A stretch of 64,000 nt of DNA from JALYLC01 sp963743275 (GTDB taxonomy: Bacteria; Actinomycetota; Thermoleophilia; Gaiellales; JALYLC01), in the NCBI GenBank assembly GCA_963743275.1, contig CAVUPB010000008.1, forward strand, positions 434,001 through 498,000, in the 5' to 3' direction. Below, one piece after another: positions 34,038-42,492 of this stretch. A program made the translations under genes and the position numbers. Positions within the stretch are counted from its first letter, which is position 1; every line of letters begins with the position of its first letter. The notes below the pieces were generated by a model. That model was not told the DNA's origin, did no database searches, and worked only from the letters and a program-made list of their open reading frames with translations.

Positions 34038-34280
34038 ATGCCCGCCCTGGCTCTCCCGCACCCTCACGAGACACTTGCGACCGCGATCGCCGATGCCCTG
34101 GCGCCGGCGAGGGCGGCGCAGGTGCGCGATGGCGCGCTCGGCGGTCGCTGCCTCGTGTGCGGCGGCCTGACGCGCATCGCGGCCCATGCCGGCGTGCGCA
34201 GCGCCACCTGCATGGAGTGCGAGAGCGTGCTCGAGGCGCCGCTGCCGACGCGGCTGCGCCTCGTCACGACGGAGCACTAG
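34038..34280 (+). CDS. Small zinc-ribbon protein downstream of lexA, unknown function
   Basis: An 80-residue protein that I do not recognise. Two Cys-x-x-Cys pairs (RCLVCGG and TCMECES) about 20 residues apart form a likely zinc ribbon in the C-terminal half; the N-terminal half is helical (HETLATAIADALAPARAAQ). ATG 34038 follows TAGGGAAC and is 7 bases after the lexA stop, so it is probably in the lexA transcript. A role in DNA metabolism would be guesswork. Confidence 0.65.
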   Translation: MPALALPHPHETLATAIADALAPARAAQVRDGALGGRCLVCGGLTRIAAHAGVRSATCMECESVLEAPLPTRLRLVTTEH

Positions 34281-34286
34281 GCGCGC

Positions 34287-35207
34287 ATGGCGCGCGCGCT
34301 GGCGGTGATCGGCGTTCCGTCGAGCGCCGGTGCCTATGCGCCCGGCCAGGAGAAGGCGCCACGGGCTCTGCGCGACGCCGGCTTGCTCGCCGGGCTCAGA
34401 GCCGCGGGCATAGCCGTGATCGACCACGGTGACTCCGAGGTCCGGCGCTGGCGTCCCGACCGCGTGCGCCCCCGCGCGCAGAACCTCGCCGCGGTGGTGG
34501 CATGCGCAGCCGAGACCGCCGAGCGCGTGCGTGCGGCGCTCTCAGCGGGCGAGTTCGTCCTCGTGCTGGGCGGCGACTGCACCGTCGGTCTCGGCACGGT
34601 TGCCGGGCACGTCGCCGGCGAGGGGCGGCTCGGTGTCGTGTACCTCGACATGCACGGCGATCTCAACGTGCCCGGCAGCGTGCCCGACGGCGCTCTCGAC
34701 TGGATGGGCGTCGCGCACATGCTCGGCGACGACGATGCGGCCCAGGAGTTGCGCGATCTCGGGCCGTGCACGCCGCTGCTCGGCAACGACCAGATCGTGC
34801 TCCTCGGCCTGCGCCGCGATCAGAGCACGGCACGCGAGCTGGAGGCGATCGAGCGCCGCGGGCTGATGACGGTCCCGCTGGCCTCCGTCGCCGCCGATCC
34901 GGCAGCGGCCGCGGGCGAGGCGCTCGCTGCGCTGGCCTCCTGTGACCGCCTCGCCATCCACTTCGACGTCGACTGCATCGACTTCACCGACGCCCCGCTG
35001 TCCGAGAACACCGGGCGCAACATCGGCCTCGCGCAGGATGCGGCCTTCGCGGCGCTTGCAGCCGTCCTGCTCGATTCGCGCGTGAGCGCGCTCACGATCA
35101 CGGAGCTGAACCCCGACCACGGCGCCGAGGACGGCTCGACGCTCGCGGCCTTCGCGGATCGTCTCGTGGCGGCGCTCGCCGGCGCCCCGGCGCTGCGTCA
35201 GGCCTGA
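34287..35207 (+). CDS. Arginase/agmatinase family hydrolase with altered metal ligand
   Basis: A 306-residue ureohydrolase-fold protein. The metal motifs are VLGGDCTVGLG, VYLDMHGDLN and IHFDVDCIDF. In true arginases the first is GGDHS; here the first metal-ligand histidine is a cysteine, while the D-x-H-x-D and D-x-D-x-x-D motifs remain. EDGSTLAAFADRLV near the end holds the usual late glutamate position. It may hydrolyse a guanidino compound with one altered metal site, or another C-N bond. It starts 6 bases after the zinc-ribbon gene and overlaps the converging gene by 10 bases. Confidence 0.85.
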   Translation: MARALAVIGVPSSAGAYAPGQEKAPRALRDAGLLAGLRAAGIAVIDHGDSEVRRWRPDRVRPRAQNLAAVVACAAETAERVRAALSAGEFVLVLGGDCTVGLGTVAGHVAGEGRLGVVYLDMHGDLNVPGSVPDGALDWMGVAHMLGDDDAAQELRDLGPCTPLLGNDQIVLLGLRRDQSTARELEAIERRGLMTVPLASVAADPAAAAGEALAALASCDRLAIHFDVDCIDFTDAPLSENTGRNIGLAQDAAFAALAAVLLDSRVSALTITELNPDHGAEDGSTLAAFADRLVAALAGAPALRQA

Positions 35208-35653
35208 CTCGGAGCGAGCACGCGCACGAAGGCCTCGGCGGTCTTCTTCGCCTGCCGCGGGATGTCGAACTCCCACAGCACGCCGTTTGCGAACGCGATC
35301 TTGAGGTGGGACAGCATGAGGCCGCCATCCCAGTCCACCGCGGCGATCTCGGAACGCGGCACGCGTGCGAGCACCTCGTCGCCGATCTTCATCTTGAACG
35401 CGCCGGTGGTGGTCTTGACGAGGGCGATCTCCCCGTCGGTCACGGCGAGGTAGCCGACGCGGCCGAAGTTGGGGACATCGGGTGCGCCCGCATTCGCGTC
35501 ACCCGTCATGCGCCTGGCCGCGAAGTTGCCGATCGCACCGCCGGCGACCGATCCCGCTGCTGCCGCGGTCATCTTCTTGGTCAGACCCTTCGGGTTGACC
35601 AGGGTGCCCGCCAGCTCGGGCGCTCCGAGAGCGGCCGACGCATCGCCGGCCAT
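35198..35653 (-). CDS. Hypothetical protein, possible bacterial PH-like domain
   Basis: A 151-residue protein without a family I can name. The first 45 residues include a Gly/Ala-rich stretch (MTAAAAGSVAGGAIGNFAA) that could be a short membrane segment. The rest is beta-rich (VGYLAVTDGEIALVKTT, VLARVPRSEIAAVDWDGG, LKIAFANGVLWEFDIPR), a pattern resembling bacterial PH domains. Its ATG overlaps the stop of the upstream small gene (ATGA), so the two form an operon. It converges on the arginase-family gene. Confidence 0.7.
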   Translation of the reverse strand: MAGDASAALGAPELAGTLVNPKGLTKKMTAAAAGSVAGGAIGNFAARRMTGDANAGAPDVPNFGRVGYLAVTDGEIALVKTTTGAFKMKIGDEVLARVPRSEIAAVDWDGGLMLSHLKIAFANGVLWEFDIPRQAKKTAEAFVRVLAPSQA

Positions 35654-35904
35654 CAGGCCTCCGGAGGCTCGAGGGCGACCGGGGAGCCTGGCAGCGGCGG
35701 CCGTGGCCTCCGTGGCTCGCGCGTCGCGCCGTCGGGCGGCTCGTCGCCGACGTACACGAGGCGCTCACCCGGATGGGCAAGCGCATCGACGAGAGCCGTC
35801 ACCCCACCGCCGACCTCGCGCCAGGCGCGGACGATCTCGCGGCGGGGGCACGGCAGCACGGCGTAGACCTCACCGTCGAGCATGACGTGTCCCTTCACGC
35901 CCAT
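35653..35904 (-). CDS. Small hypothetical protein
   Basis: An 83-residue protein of unknown function. HVMLDGEVYAVLPCPRREIVRAWREVG is followed by a short helical part and a Pro/Arg-rich C-terminus (REPRRPRPPLPGSP). On the minus strand a TACATA box at 35916-35911 puts transcription initiation on the ATG at 35904, which supports this start. Coupled by ATGA to the next gene. It lies 27 bases beyond the end of the LuxR-type regulator. Confidence 0.6.
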   Translation of the reverse strand: MGVKGHVMLDGEVYAVLPCPRREIVRAWREVGGGVTALVDALAHPGERLVYVGDEPPDGATREPRRPRPPLPGSPVALEPPEA

Positions 35905-35931
35905 GATCCATATGTAGCAGATGATGCGAGA

Positions 35932-38679
35932 TCAATCGAGGGTTTCGCGGGCGAACGCCTCGGCCAGCTCGGCGCGCGACGCGATGCCGAGCTTGCGGTA
36001 GACGCTGCGCAGGTGATACTCGATCGTCTTGGGGCTGAGATAGAGCTTCGCCGCGGCCTCCCGCGTCGTCAGTCCGGACGCGAGATCGAGCGCGATCTGC
36101 AGCTCGCGCGGCGTCAGCTGGTCGAGCGTGCTCGGGTCGCGCTTGCGCGCCGTCTCGCCGGTGGCCGCGAGCTCGAGCCGCGCACGCTCGGCCCACGGCT
36201 CGGCGCCGAGCTGATGGAAGGATGCGAACGCGGCGCGCAGGTGCGCACGGGCATCGCCGCGCCTGCGCGCACGGCGCAGGCGCTCGCCGTAGGCCAGCTC
36301 GCTGCGCGCCCGCTCGAACGTGTCGGGCGTGGCGTCGTGCCGGCGCAGCGCCTCGTCGAAGAGCACGGGGAACGCCTCGTCGGCGGCGACCAGTCCCTCG
36401 GCGCGCGCAGCCCGGGCGAGCGCCCACGGCTGCCCCTTGGCCGCCGCGCGTCGGCGGTATGCGGTCGCCACGGCACGCGCCTCCTCCTCGCGCCCGCACT
36501 GCACGAGCGCCTCCACGAGCTCGGGCGCGGGCGAGAGGTCGACATCGGCGATCCCGAGCCGCTCGAGCGCAGCGCTCATGTCGGTGAGGCGCTCGACCGC
36601 CTCCGCCGGCCGCCCGAGCGCGAGCTCGAGATCGCCGAGGGCCGCGAGCGCCCAGCACGCGTAGAACCCGCGGCTGTACACCTCGGCCAGCTCGAGCGCG
36701 CGTGCGGCGTGGGCGCGGCAGTCCGCCTCGCGGCCCTCGCGCGCCTCGAGCCAGGCCAGTCCGGCGAGGGCGGCGCACTCCTGGCCGGGCTGGCCCGTGT
36801 CCACCGCGAGGTCGATGCACTCGTGGTAGCGCGCGCGCGCCGCCTGCCAGCGCTCCGTCGTCGCGGCGTCGCGGGCGAGCAGGATGAGCAGTGGCGGCAG
36901 CGCCCCGGCGACGCCGCGCTCGCGCGCCGCGGCGATCGCGCGCTCGAACGACTCGCGTGCCGTGCGCGACTCGCGCAGGAAGAGCGGCGCCCCGAGCGCC
37001 CAGCGCCAGATCAGCGGCGGGCCCTCGAGCAGGAGCGCGTACCCGGGCATCGCGACCGCGGTCCGCAGCGTCTCCGGTCCCTCGCGATCGGCTCCGCAGA
37101 ACACGAGCGCCATGCCGAGGGCGAGCCGGGCCGCGCACGCCTCGATGCCGTCGTCGCCCGGCGGCAATGCATCGCACGCGGCGCGCGCGTCGTCGAGCAT
37201 CGGCTGCATCTGGCCGGCATAGAACGCCGAGTGGGCGGCCTCGGCCCACAGCAGCGCCGCGCGCCGCGGGTCGTGCGCCGCTGCCTGTGCTGCCCCCTTG
37301 AACGTCTCCCGCGCGTGCATGGCGTCACCCCGGCCGAGCATGACGTGCCCGCGGATCTGCGCGATGTCGACCGCGACGTCGCCGTCGCCGGCGAGCGGCG
37401 CTGCCTCGTCGAGGAGGTCGACCGCGCGCGGCGCGCGGCCTGCGATCCACGCATTCGATGCGGCGTCGAGCAGACGGCGCCCACGCGCCTCGGGGTCTGC
37501 GGTGAGCCGCGCCGCGCGCTCGGCCGTGAGCGAGGCGGCCGCGTACGCCCCGCGGTCGCGGGCACGCGCCGCGGCGTCTGCGAGCGCGTCGGCGGCCTCG
37601 TCGTCGGGCCCGAACGCAGCGGCGCCCAGGTGCCACGCGCGCTCGTCGGCGGAGCGCTCGCCGCGCAGCGACCGGGCGAGCGCGGCGTGCACCGCGCGCC
37701 GCTCGGCGGGCGCCGCAGCGCTGTACACGGCCGAACGCACGAGCGGGTGACGGAACTCGGCCCCGCCGTCGACCGCCTGCACGAGTCCCGCCGCCTCGGC
37801 CTCGTGGAGTGCCGCGAGGTCGATGCCCAGGAGTCCGGCCGCCTCCGCGATCGGGCCGAGCTCGGGCCGCGAGGCCGCGGCGACGACGAGCAGCGAACGC
37901 CGGGTCATGGCCGGCAGCCGCGAGACACGCTCGGCGAATGCCCGCTCCACCGTGGTCGCGATCGAGAGCGGCCATTCGACGAGGCTCGCGGCGATGCCCT
38001 CGGCCTCGCCGGCGAGCTCGATCAGCGCGAGCGGATTGCCGCCGGTGGCGCGGAACAGCCGCTCCGCGCTGCCCTCGGGCAGCGGCGTGTCGCGCCGGCC
38101 GGCCAGCAACGCCTCGGCTGCACCGAGATCGAGACCGGTCAGCGTCAGCGACGGGAGGCGGGCGTCCGCGAGCGGCGAGGGCTCGTCGCTGCGCAGCGCG
38201 GCGACGATCGCGACCGGATCGGCGAGCAGCCGGCGCGCGGCGAACGCGATCGCCTCGGCAGAGGCATCGTCGAGCCAGTGGGCGTCGTCGACGAGGACGC
38301 AGAGAGGTCGCTCCTCGGCAGCGGACGCGAGCACGCCGAGGGTCGCGGCCCCGATCACGAGTCGCTCGCCGGCCACGCCGGGACCGAGTGCGAGCGCGGC
38401 GCGCAGCGCCGCGGCCTGCGGCGCCGGCAGACGGTCGACATGCTCGAGCACGGGCCGCAGCAGCTCGAGCAGCCCGGCGAACGGAATCGAGGCCTCGCGC
38501 TCGACGCCGCGCGCCGCGAGCACCCGCATCCCGCCCGCGGCGGAAGCGGCGTGGGCGAGGAGCGCGCTCTTGCCGATGCCCGGCTCGCCGCTCACGACGA
38601 GCACCCCGCTCGTGCCGACGCGCGCGTCGGCAAGCAGCCGCTCGACCGCTGCGCGCTCCGCATCGCGACCGAGCAGCAT
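35932..38679 (-). CDS. Large ATP-binding LuxR regulator (LAL family)
   Basis: A 915-residue STAND-type regulator. Walker A is VVSGEPGIGKSALLAHA (about residues 28-44), Walker B LCVLVDDAHWLDDASAE; a long TPR-like helical region follows; the C-terminal LuxR helix-turn-helix is LTPRELQIALDLASGLTTRE and SPKTIEYHLRSVYRKLGI. LAL proteins bind an inducer and ATP, then activate nearby genes such as catabolic or secondary-metabolite operons. ATG 38679 was chosen from the CATACT box at 38691-38686, which predicts a leaderless start there. It is divergent from the hydrolase-glycosyltransferase gene and may control it. Confidence 0.92.
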   Translation of the reverse strand: MLLGRDAERAAVERLLADARVGTSGVLVVSGEPGIGKSALLAHAASAAGGMRVLAARGVEREASIPFAGLLELLRPVLEHVDRLPAPQAAALRAALALGPGVAGERLVIGAATLGVLASAAEERPLCVLVDDAHWLDDASAEAIAFAARRLLADPVAIVAALRSDEPSPLADARLPSLTLTGLDLGAAEALLAGRRDTPLPEGSAERLFRATGGNPLALIELAGEAEGIAASLVEWPLSIATTVERAFAERVSRLPAMTRRSLLVVAAASRPELGPIAEAAGLLGIDLAALHEAEAAGLVQAVDGGAEFRHPLVRSAVYSAAAPAERRAVHAALARSLRGERSADERAWHLGAAAFGPDDEAADALADAAARARDRGAYAAASLTAERAARLTADPEARGRRLLDAASNAWIAGRAPRAVDLLDEAAPLAGDGDVAVDIAQIRGHVMLGRGDAMHARETFKGAAQAAAHDPRRAALLWAEAAHSAFYAGQMQPMLDDARAACDALPPGDDGIEACAARLALGMALVFCGADREGPETLRTAVAMPGYALLLEGPPLIWRWALGAPLFLRESRTARESFERAIAAARERGVAGALPPLLILLARDAATTERWQAARARYHECIDLAVDTGQPGQECAALAGLAWLEAREGREADCRAHAARALELAEVYSRGFYACWALAALGDLELALGRPAEAVERLTDMSAALERLGIADVDLSPAPELVEALVQCGREEEARAVATAYRRRAAAKGQPWALARAARAEGLVAADEAFPVLFDEALRRHDATPDTFERARSELAYGERLRRARRRGDARAHLRAAFASFHQLGAEPWAERARLELAATGETARKRDPSTLDQLTPRELQIALDLASGLTTREAAAKLYLSPKTIEYHLRSVYRKLGIASRAELAEAFARETLD

Positions 38680-38767
38680 CGCCCGAGTATGCCCCAAGGC
38701 CCGCTCCCCGCGCGGTCCAGGTGGGCACCTGATGTGAAGGCCGACGACGCGCCGTAGCATCGCCGCC

Positions 38768-40892
38768 ATGGACACGCGGAGGCCCGCCACCCGTGCACGC
38801 GAGCCCGACGACGCGGGGCGCGTCGTACAGGGCGGCGTGCGCGTCGCGTACGAGTCGTTCGGCGAGGGAGAGCAGACGCTGCTCTTCCTGCCGAGCTGGA
38901 CGATCATCAATCAGCGCCAGTGGAAGGCGCAGGTCGCCGTACTTCGCCCGGCACTGCCGCGTGGTGACGTTCGATCCCCGCGGCAACGGCGGCTCGGACC
39001 GGCCCGAGGCGCCGGCCGCCTACGCCGACGCCGAGGTCGCAAGGACGCCCTCGCCGTGCTCGATGTGCTCGGCATCGCAGCGGGCGGCGCTCGTCTCGCT
39101 CTCGGGTGGGGCCCTCCCGTCGCTGATCCTGGCCGCGGAACATCCCGAGCGCGTGTCGGCGATGGCGATCATGGGGCCGGCCGTGCCGCTGGGTCCGAGT
39201 CCCGAAGCGACCGACGACTTCGACGCTCGTCCTGCCCGAGTACGAGGGTTGGGAGCGTACAACAGGCACGCATGGCAGCGCGATTTCCCGCGCTTCTGCG
39301 AGTTCTTCTTCGGCGTGATCTTCCCGGAGCCGCATTCGACGCGGCAGATCGAGAACGGTCTCGAGTGGGCGAGCGGCACCACGGGCGAGCTGCTCGCCAA
39401 GACCTTCGACGCGCCGCACCTCGACGAGGCCGCGACGCGTGCGCTCGCACGCCGCGCGCGCTGCCCGGTGCTCGTGATCCACGGCGCGGCCGATGCGATC
39501 TGCCCACACGCCGCTCGGCGCCGAGCTCGCGCGCGAGACGGGCGGCCGCCTCGTCACGCTGCAGGACTCCGGTCACTCGCCCAACGCCCGCGACCCGGTG
39601 CGCGTCAACCTGCTGCTGCGCGAGTTCCTGCTGCCGCCGGCGCCGCCGCCGACCTGGCGGCGCGCTCGTGGCCGCGCGCCGCGCGCGCTCTTCGTCTCGT
39701 CGCCCATCGGCCTCGGGCATGCGCGGCGCGACATCGCGATCGCGCGCGAGCTGCGGCGCGTGCGGCCGGGCTCGAGATCGAGTGGCTGGCGCAGCCGCCG
39801 ACGACGGCGATGCTCGAGGCCAAGGGCGAGCGGGTACATCCCGCGAGCGCCGCGCTCGCCGGCGAATGCGCCCACATCGAAGCGGAAGCGCACGGGCACT
39901 GCCTGCCCGTGTTCGACGCGATGCGGCGCATGGACGAGATCCTGGTCGCGAACTTCATGCTCTTCCACGAGGTCGCCGAGGATGGCTGCTACGACCTCTG
40001 GGTCGGCGACGAGGCGTGGGAGGTCGACTACTTCCTGCACGAGAACCCGGAGCGGAAGCGCGCGCCCTATGCCTGGATCACCGATTTCGTCGGCTACCTG
40101 CCGCTGCCCGCGGGCGGGGAGCGCGAGGCGTTCCTGACCGCCGACTACAACGCCGAGATGATCGAGCAGATCGCGCGCTTTCCCCGCGTGCGCGACCGCT
40201 CCATCTTCGCGGGTGATCCCGGCGATGTCGTCGCCGGCGACTTCGGGCCCGGTCTGCCGGAGATCCGGCCGTGGGTCGAGGCGCACTTCGCCTTCAGCGG
40301 CCACATCACCGGCTTCGACCCACCGCGAGACGGCGAGCGCGCGGCGCTGCGGCGCGAGCTCGGCTGGGAGGACAACGAGACGATCTGCCTCGTCGCGGCC
40401 GGCGGGTCAGGCGTCGGGTCGCACCTGCTCGCCACGCTGCTCGCCGCCGAGCCGGCCGCCCGGCGGCTCGTTCCCGGCCTGCGCATGGTCGCCGTCTGCG
40501 GCCCGCGCATCGCACCCTCGGCGATCGCCGCATCCGGCGTCGAGCTGCACGGGTACGTCGTCGATCTCCACCGCTGGCTCGCCGCCTGCGACATCGGCGT
40601 CGTGCAGGGCGGGCTCACGACGACGATGGAGCTCGTGGCGGCCCGCCGGCCGTTCCTCTACTTCCCGCTCGAGCGCCACTTCGAGCAGCAGCTCCACGTC
40701 ACGCACCGGCTGGCGCGGCACGGCGCCGGCCGCAAGATGGATATCGCCTCGGCGACGCCGCATGGCGTCGCCGAGGCGATTGCGCACGAACTCGGTCGCA
40801 CCTCCAGCTACCTGCCGGTGCCGGGCGACGGAGCTGCTCGCGCGGCGGCGCTGATCGCGCCGCTTGTGGGCTGTTACTCGGGGGCGGTGTAG
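38768..40892 (+). CDS. Alpha/beta hydrolase - glycosyltransferase fusion (N-terminal half broken by indels)
   Basis: Read across frames, one protein of about 700 residues. The first 290 residues are an alpha/beta hydrolase: TLLFLPSWTIINQRQWK, VVTFDPRGNGGSDRPEAPAA, nucleophile in LVSLSGGALPSL, acid in VLVIHGAADAICPH and histidine in LQDSGHSPNARDP. Then a GT-B-type domain starts at RALFVSSPIGLGHARRDIAI and ends with HGYVVDLHRWLAACDIGVVQ and GGLTTTMELVAARRPFLYFP, the UDP-glycosyltransferase-like donor site. At least six single-base errors lie between 38940 and 39780; the part after 39790 is intact. No start or RBS separates the domains. Function is unknown. Confidence 0.75.
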
Positions 40893-41107
40893 TTCGGCTC
40901 GCTCCACCACGCGGTTGCCACGTTCGCGGCGGGGCCCGCCTTGTCGCCGCCGCGCGTCTCGCCGTTGGCGAGCACGGTCACGACGCCCCCGTTGGGATGG
41001 CGCAGCACGACCCCGATCTCGGTGTCGCGCACGTAGCGATAGCCGCGGTGCTCGTAGTCGGCTACGACCTGGATGCACCGTGTGACGGATAGGGCTGTGG
41101 GCGGCAC
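40874..41107 (-). CDS. Small hypothetical protein
   Basis: A 77-residue protein of unknown function, mostly beta (RCIQVVADYEHRGYRYV, DTEIGVVLRHPNGGVVTVLA) with a C-terminus ending AWWSEPNYTAPE. GTG 41107 is preceded by AGGAGG at a 7-base spacing, which fixes the start well inside a longer open frame. It overlaps the end of the fusion gene by 19 bases on the opposite strand and is divergent from the cupin gene. Confidence 0.6.
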   Translation of the reverse strand: MPPTALSVTRCIQVVADYEHRGYRYVRDTEIGVVLRHPNGGVVTVLANGETRGGDKAGPAANVATAWWSEPNYTAPE

Positions 41108-41210
41108 GTCCGGACCTCCTGTCGGAGTCGATTCGAGAGTTGGATGAGACGCGGTGACCACCGCGTGGCGCCAGTATCTCCCTCGCCGCCGATCAGTCAA
41201 GGCTTGACAA

Positions 41211-41239
41211 TTGACATGCCTCAGGTGAGGGACTAGCGT
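41211..41239 (+). promoter_or_regulatory. Sigma-70-type promoter for the cupin gene
   Basis: TTGACA (41211-41216), 17 bases, TAGCGT (41234-41239). A second TTGACA lies just upstream at 41204-41209. The predicted start is about 41246, leaving a 50-base leader with a GAGGAG Shine-Dalgarno before ATG 41297. Confidence 0.7.
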
Positions 41240-41296
41240 CGCCGCGGAGGCGCGCACGGGTGGCGCGCTGCGCACACGACGAGGAGCGGATCAGCG

Positions 41297-41680
41297 ATGC
41301 CTGACGCCTACAGCAGCAGCCGGATCGACGACCTGCCGTCGCTCTGGGACGGCATGTGCAAACTCGTGCGCGTCGGCCTCGGTCTGACGGCGTTCGGCGT
41401 CAACGTGCTCGACATCGGACCCGACTACACGACCAGCGACCACACCGAGTCCGGGTCCGGGCAGGAGGAGCTGTATCTCGTGCTGCGCGGCTCGGCCACG
41501 ATGCTCGTCGGACTCCCCGGCGAGGAGGAGCGCGTCGAGCTGGTGCCCGATGTCGTCGCGCGCGTGGCTCCCGAGGCGCGCCGGCTCTTCAAGACCGGCC
41601 CCGAGGGCGCGCGCCTCCTGATCGTCGGCGGCGCCCCCGGGCAGGCCTACGCGCCGCAGGAGTGGTCGAGCGGCGACTGA
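41297..41680 (+). CDS. Cupin domain protein
   Basis: A 127-residue single-domain cupin. DIGPDYTTSDHTESGSGQEE carries the first cupin motif with one histidine and a glutamate pair, and ELVPDVVARVAPEARRLF spans the second. It follows a clear TTGACA/TAGCGT promoter and GAGGAG ribosome site. Such small cupins bind sugars or metals or act as isomerases; no more specific role is visible. It converges on the membrane protein gene, with the stops 2 bases apart. Confidence 0.8.
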   Translation: MPDAYSSSRIDDLPSLWDGMCKLVRVGLGLTAFGVNVLDIGPDYTTSDHTESGSGQEELYLVLRGSATMLVGLPGEEERVELVPDVVARVAPEARRLFKTGPEGARLLIVGGAPGQAYAPQEWSSGD

Positions 41681-41682
41681 CG

Positions 41683-42339
41683 CTACGCGGCGACGGCTGC
41701 GCGCCGGTACTGCAGCACGCTCATCGCGATGATCCAGATCCCGGAGAGCAGGAGCGCGAAGAAGTCTGCGAACGGGATGAAGAGCGCGACGCCCAGCACG
41801 AGGGCCGTCCACCCGAACGCCCGCTGACGCGGGAGCAGCGAGCCGGCCGCGCCGAGCATCATCACGCCGAGGCTGCTGTTGAACACGAGCCAGGTGTCCG
41901 CGTCGAGGACGTTCAGCGTCTGCAGGGCGCTCGCAGAGAGGTTGTTGGCGCCGTCGGCGAGGGCGAAGTGGATGAAGCCGGCGGCTGCGAAGGCGCTGCC
42001 TGCGAGGAAGCCGCCCCCGGCGAGCACGACCTGCCACACGGGCGTGCGGCCCGTGTCTCCGGGCCAGAGGCTGAGTGCGAGGTTGATCGCGAAGATCGCA
42101 ACGAACGGCATCGCGACCGCGAGCACGAACGCCGCGACGATCTGCCGGTCCTGATGGGCCGTGTAGAACGACATGACCTTCGCGGCGGAGGCGTCGGCGT
42201 CGGGCGTGTTCCCGCCGACGCCGACGACCGAGACCAGGATCGTGACCACGAACGCCACCCCGCTCAGCGGGAGCAGCCGGGCCGCCAGGCCCTGCCGGGT
42301 CTCGCTTGCTCTGGACAGCGGCACGCTTGCAGTGGACAC
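41683..42339 (-). CDS. Integral membrane protein, unknown function
   Basis: A 218-residue protein with about six hydrophobic helices (for example LSGVAFVVTILVSVVGVGG, VAAFVLAVAMPFVAIFAINL, WTALVLGVALFIPFADFFA). I see no transporter or enzyme motif. A charged loop, NTPDADASAAKVMSFYTAHQ, follows the first helix. Divergent from the sensor kinase gene; the 150 bases between them hold no clear promoter that I can point to. Confidence 0.75.
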   Translation of the reverse strand: MSTASVPLSRASETRQGLAARLLPLSGVAFVVTILVSVVGVGGNTPDADASAAKVMSFYTAHQDRQIVAAFVLAVAMPFVAIFAINLALSLWPGDTGRTPVWQVVLAGGGFLAGSAFAAAGFIHFALADGANNLSASALQTLNVLDADTWLVFNSSLGVMMLGAAGSLLPRQRAFGWTALVLGVALFIPFADFFALLLSGIWIIAMSVLQYRRAAVAA

Positions 42340-42492
42340 GGGACGCTCCTTTGGTCGATCCCCTCGGGCTGAGGGAATTTCTGGTGCCGACGCTAGGGCG
42401 ACACGGTGCCGCGCACATCGGCGCTGCCCTGGAATGTCGATTCGGTGCTGGCACCGATTGCGAAGCTGCGCGAAAAGGCGAAAGATGTCCTC

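Noticed and set aside
35773..38757. A 994-codon plus-strand open frame opposite the LAL regulator
   Set aside because: It is a high-GC shadow: low complexity, rich in Arg/Ala/Gly, no domain, and the minus strand encodes a complete 915-residue regulator.
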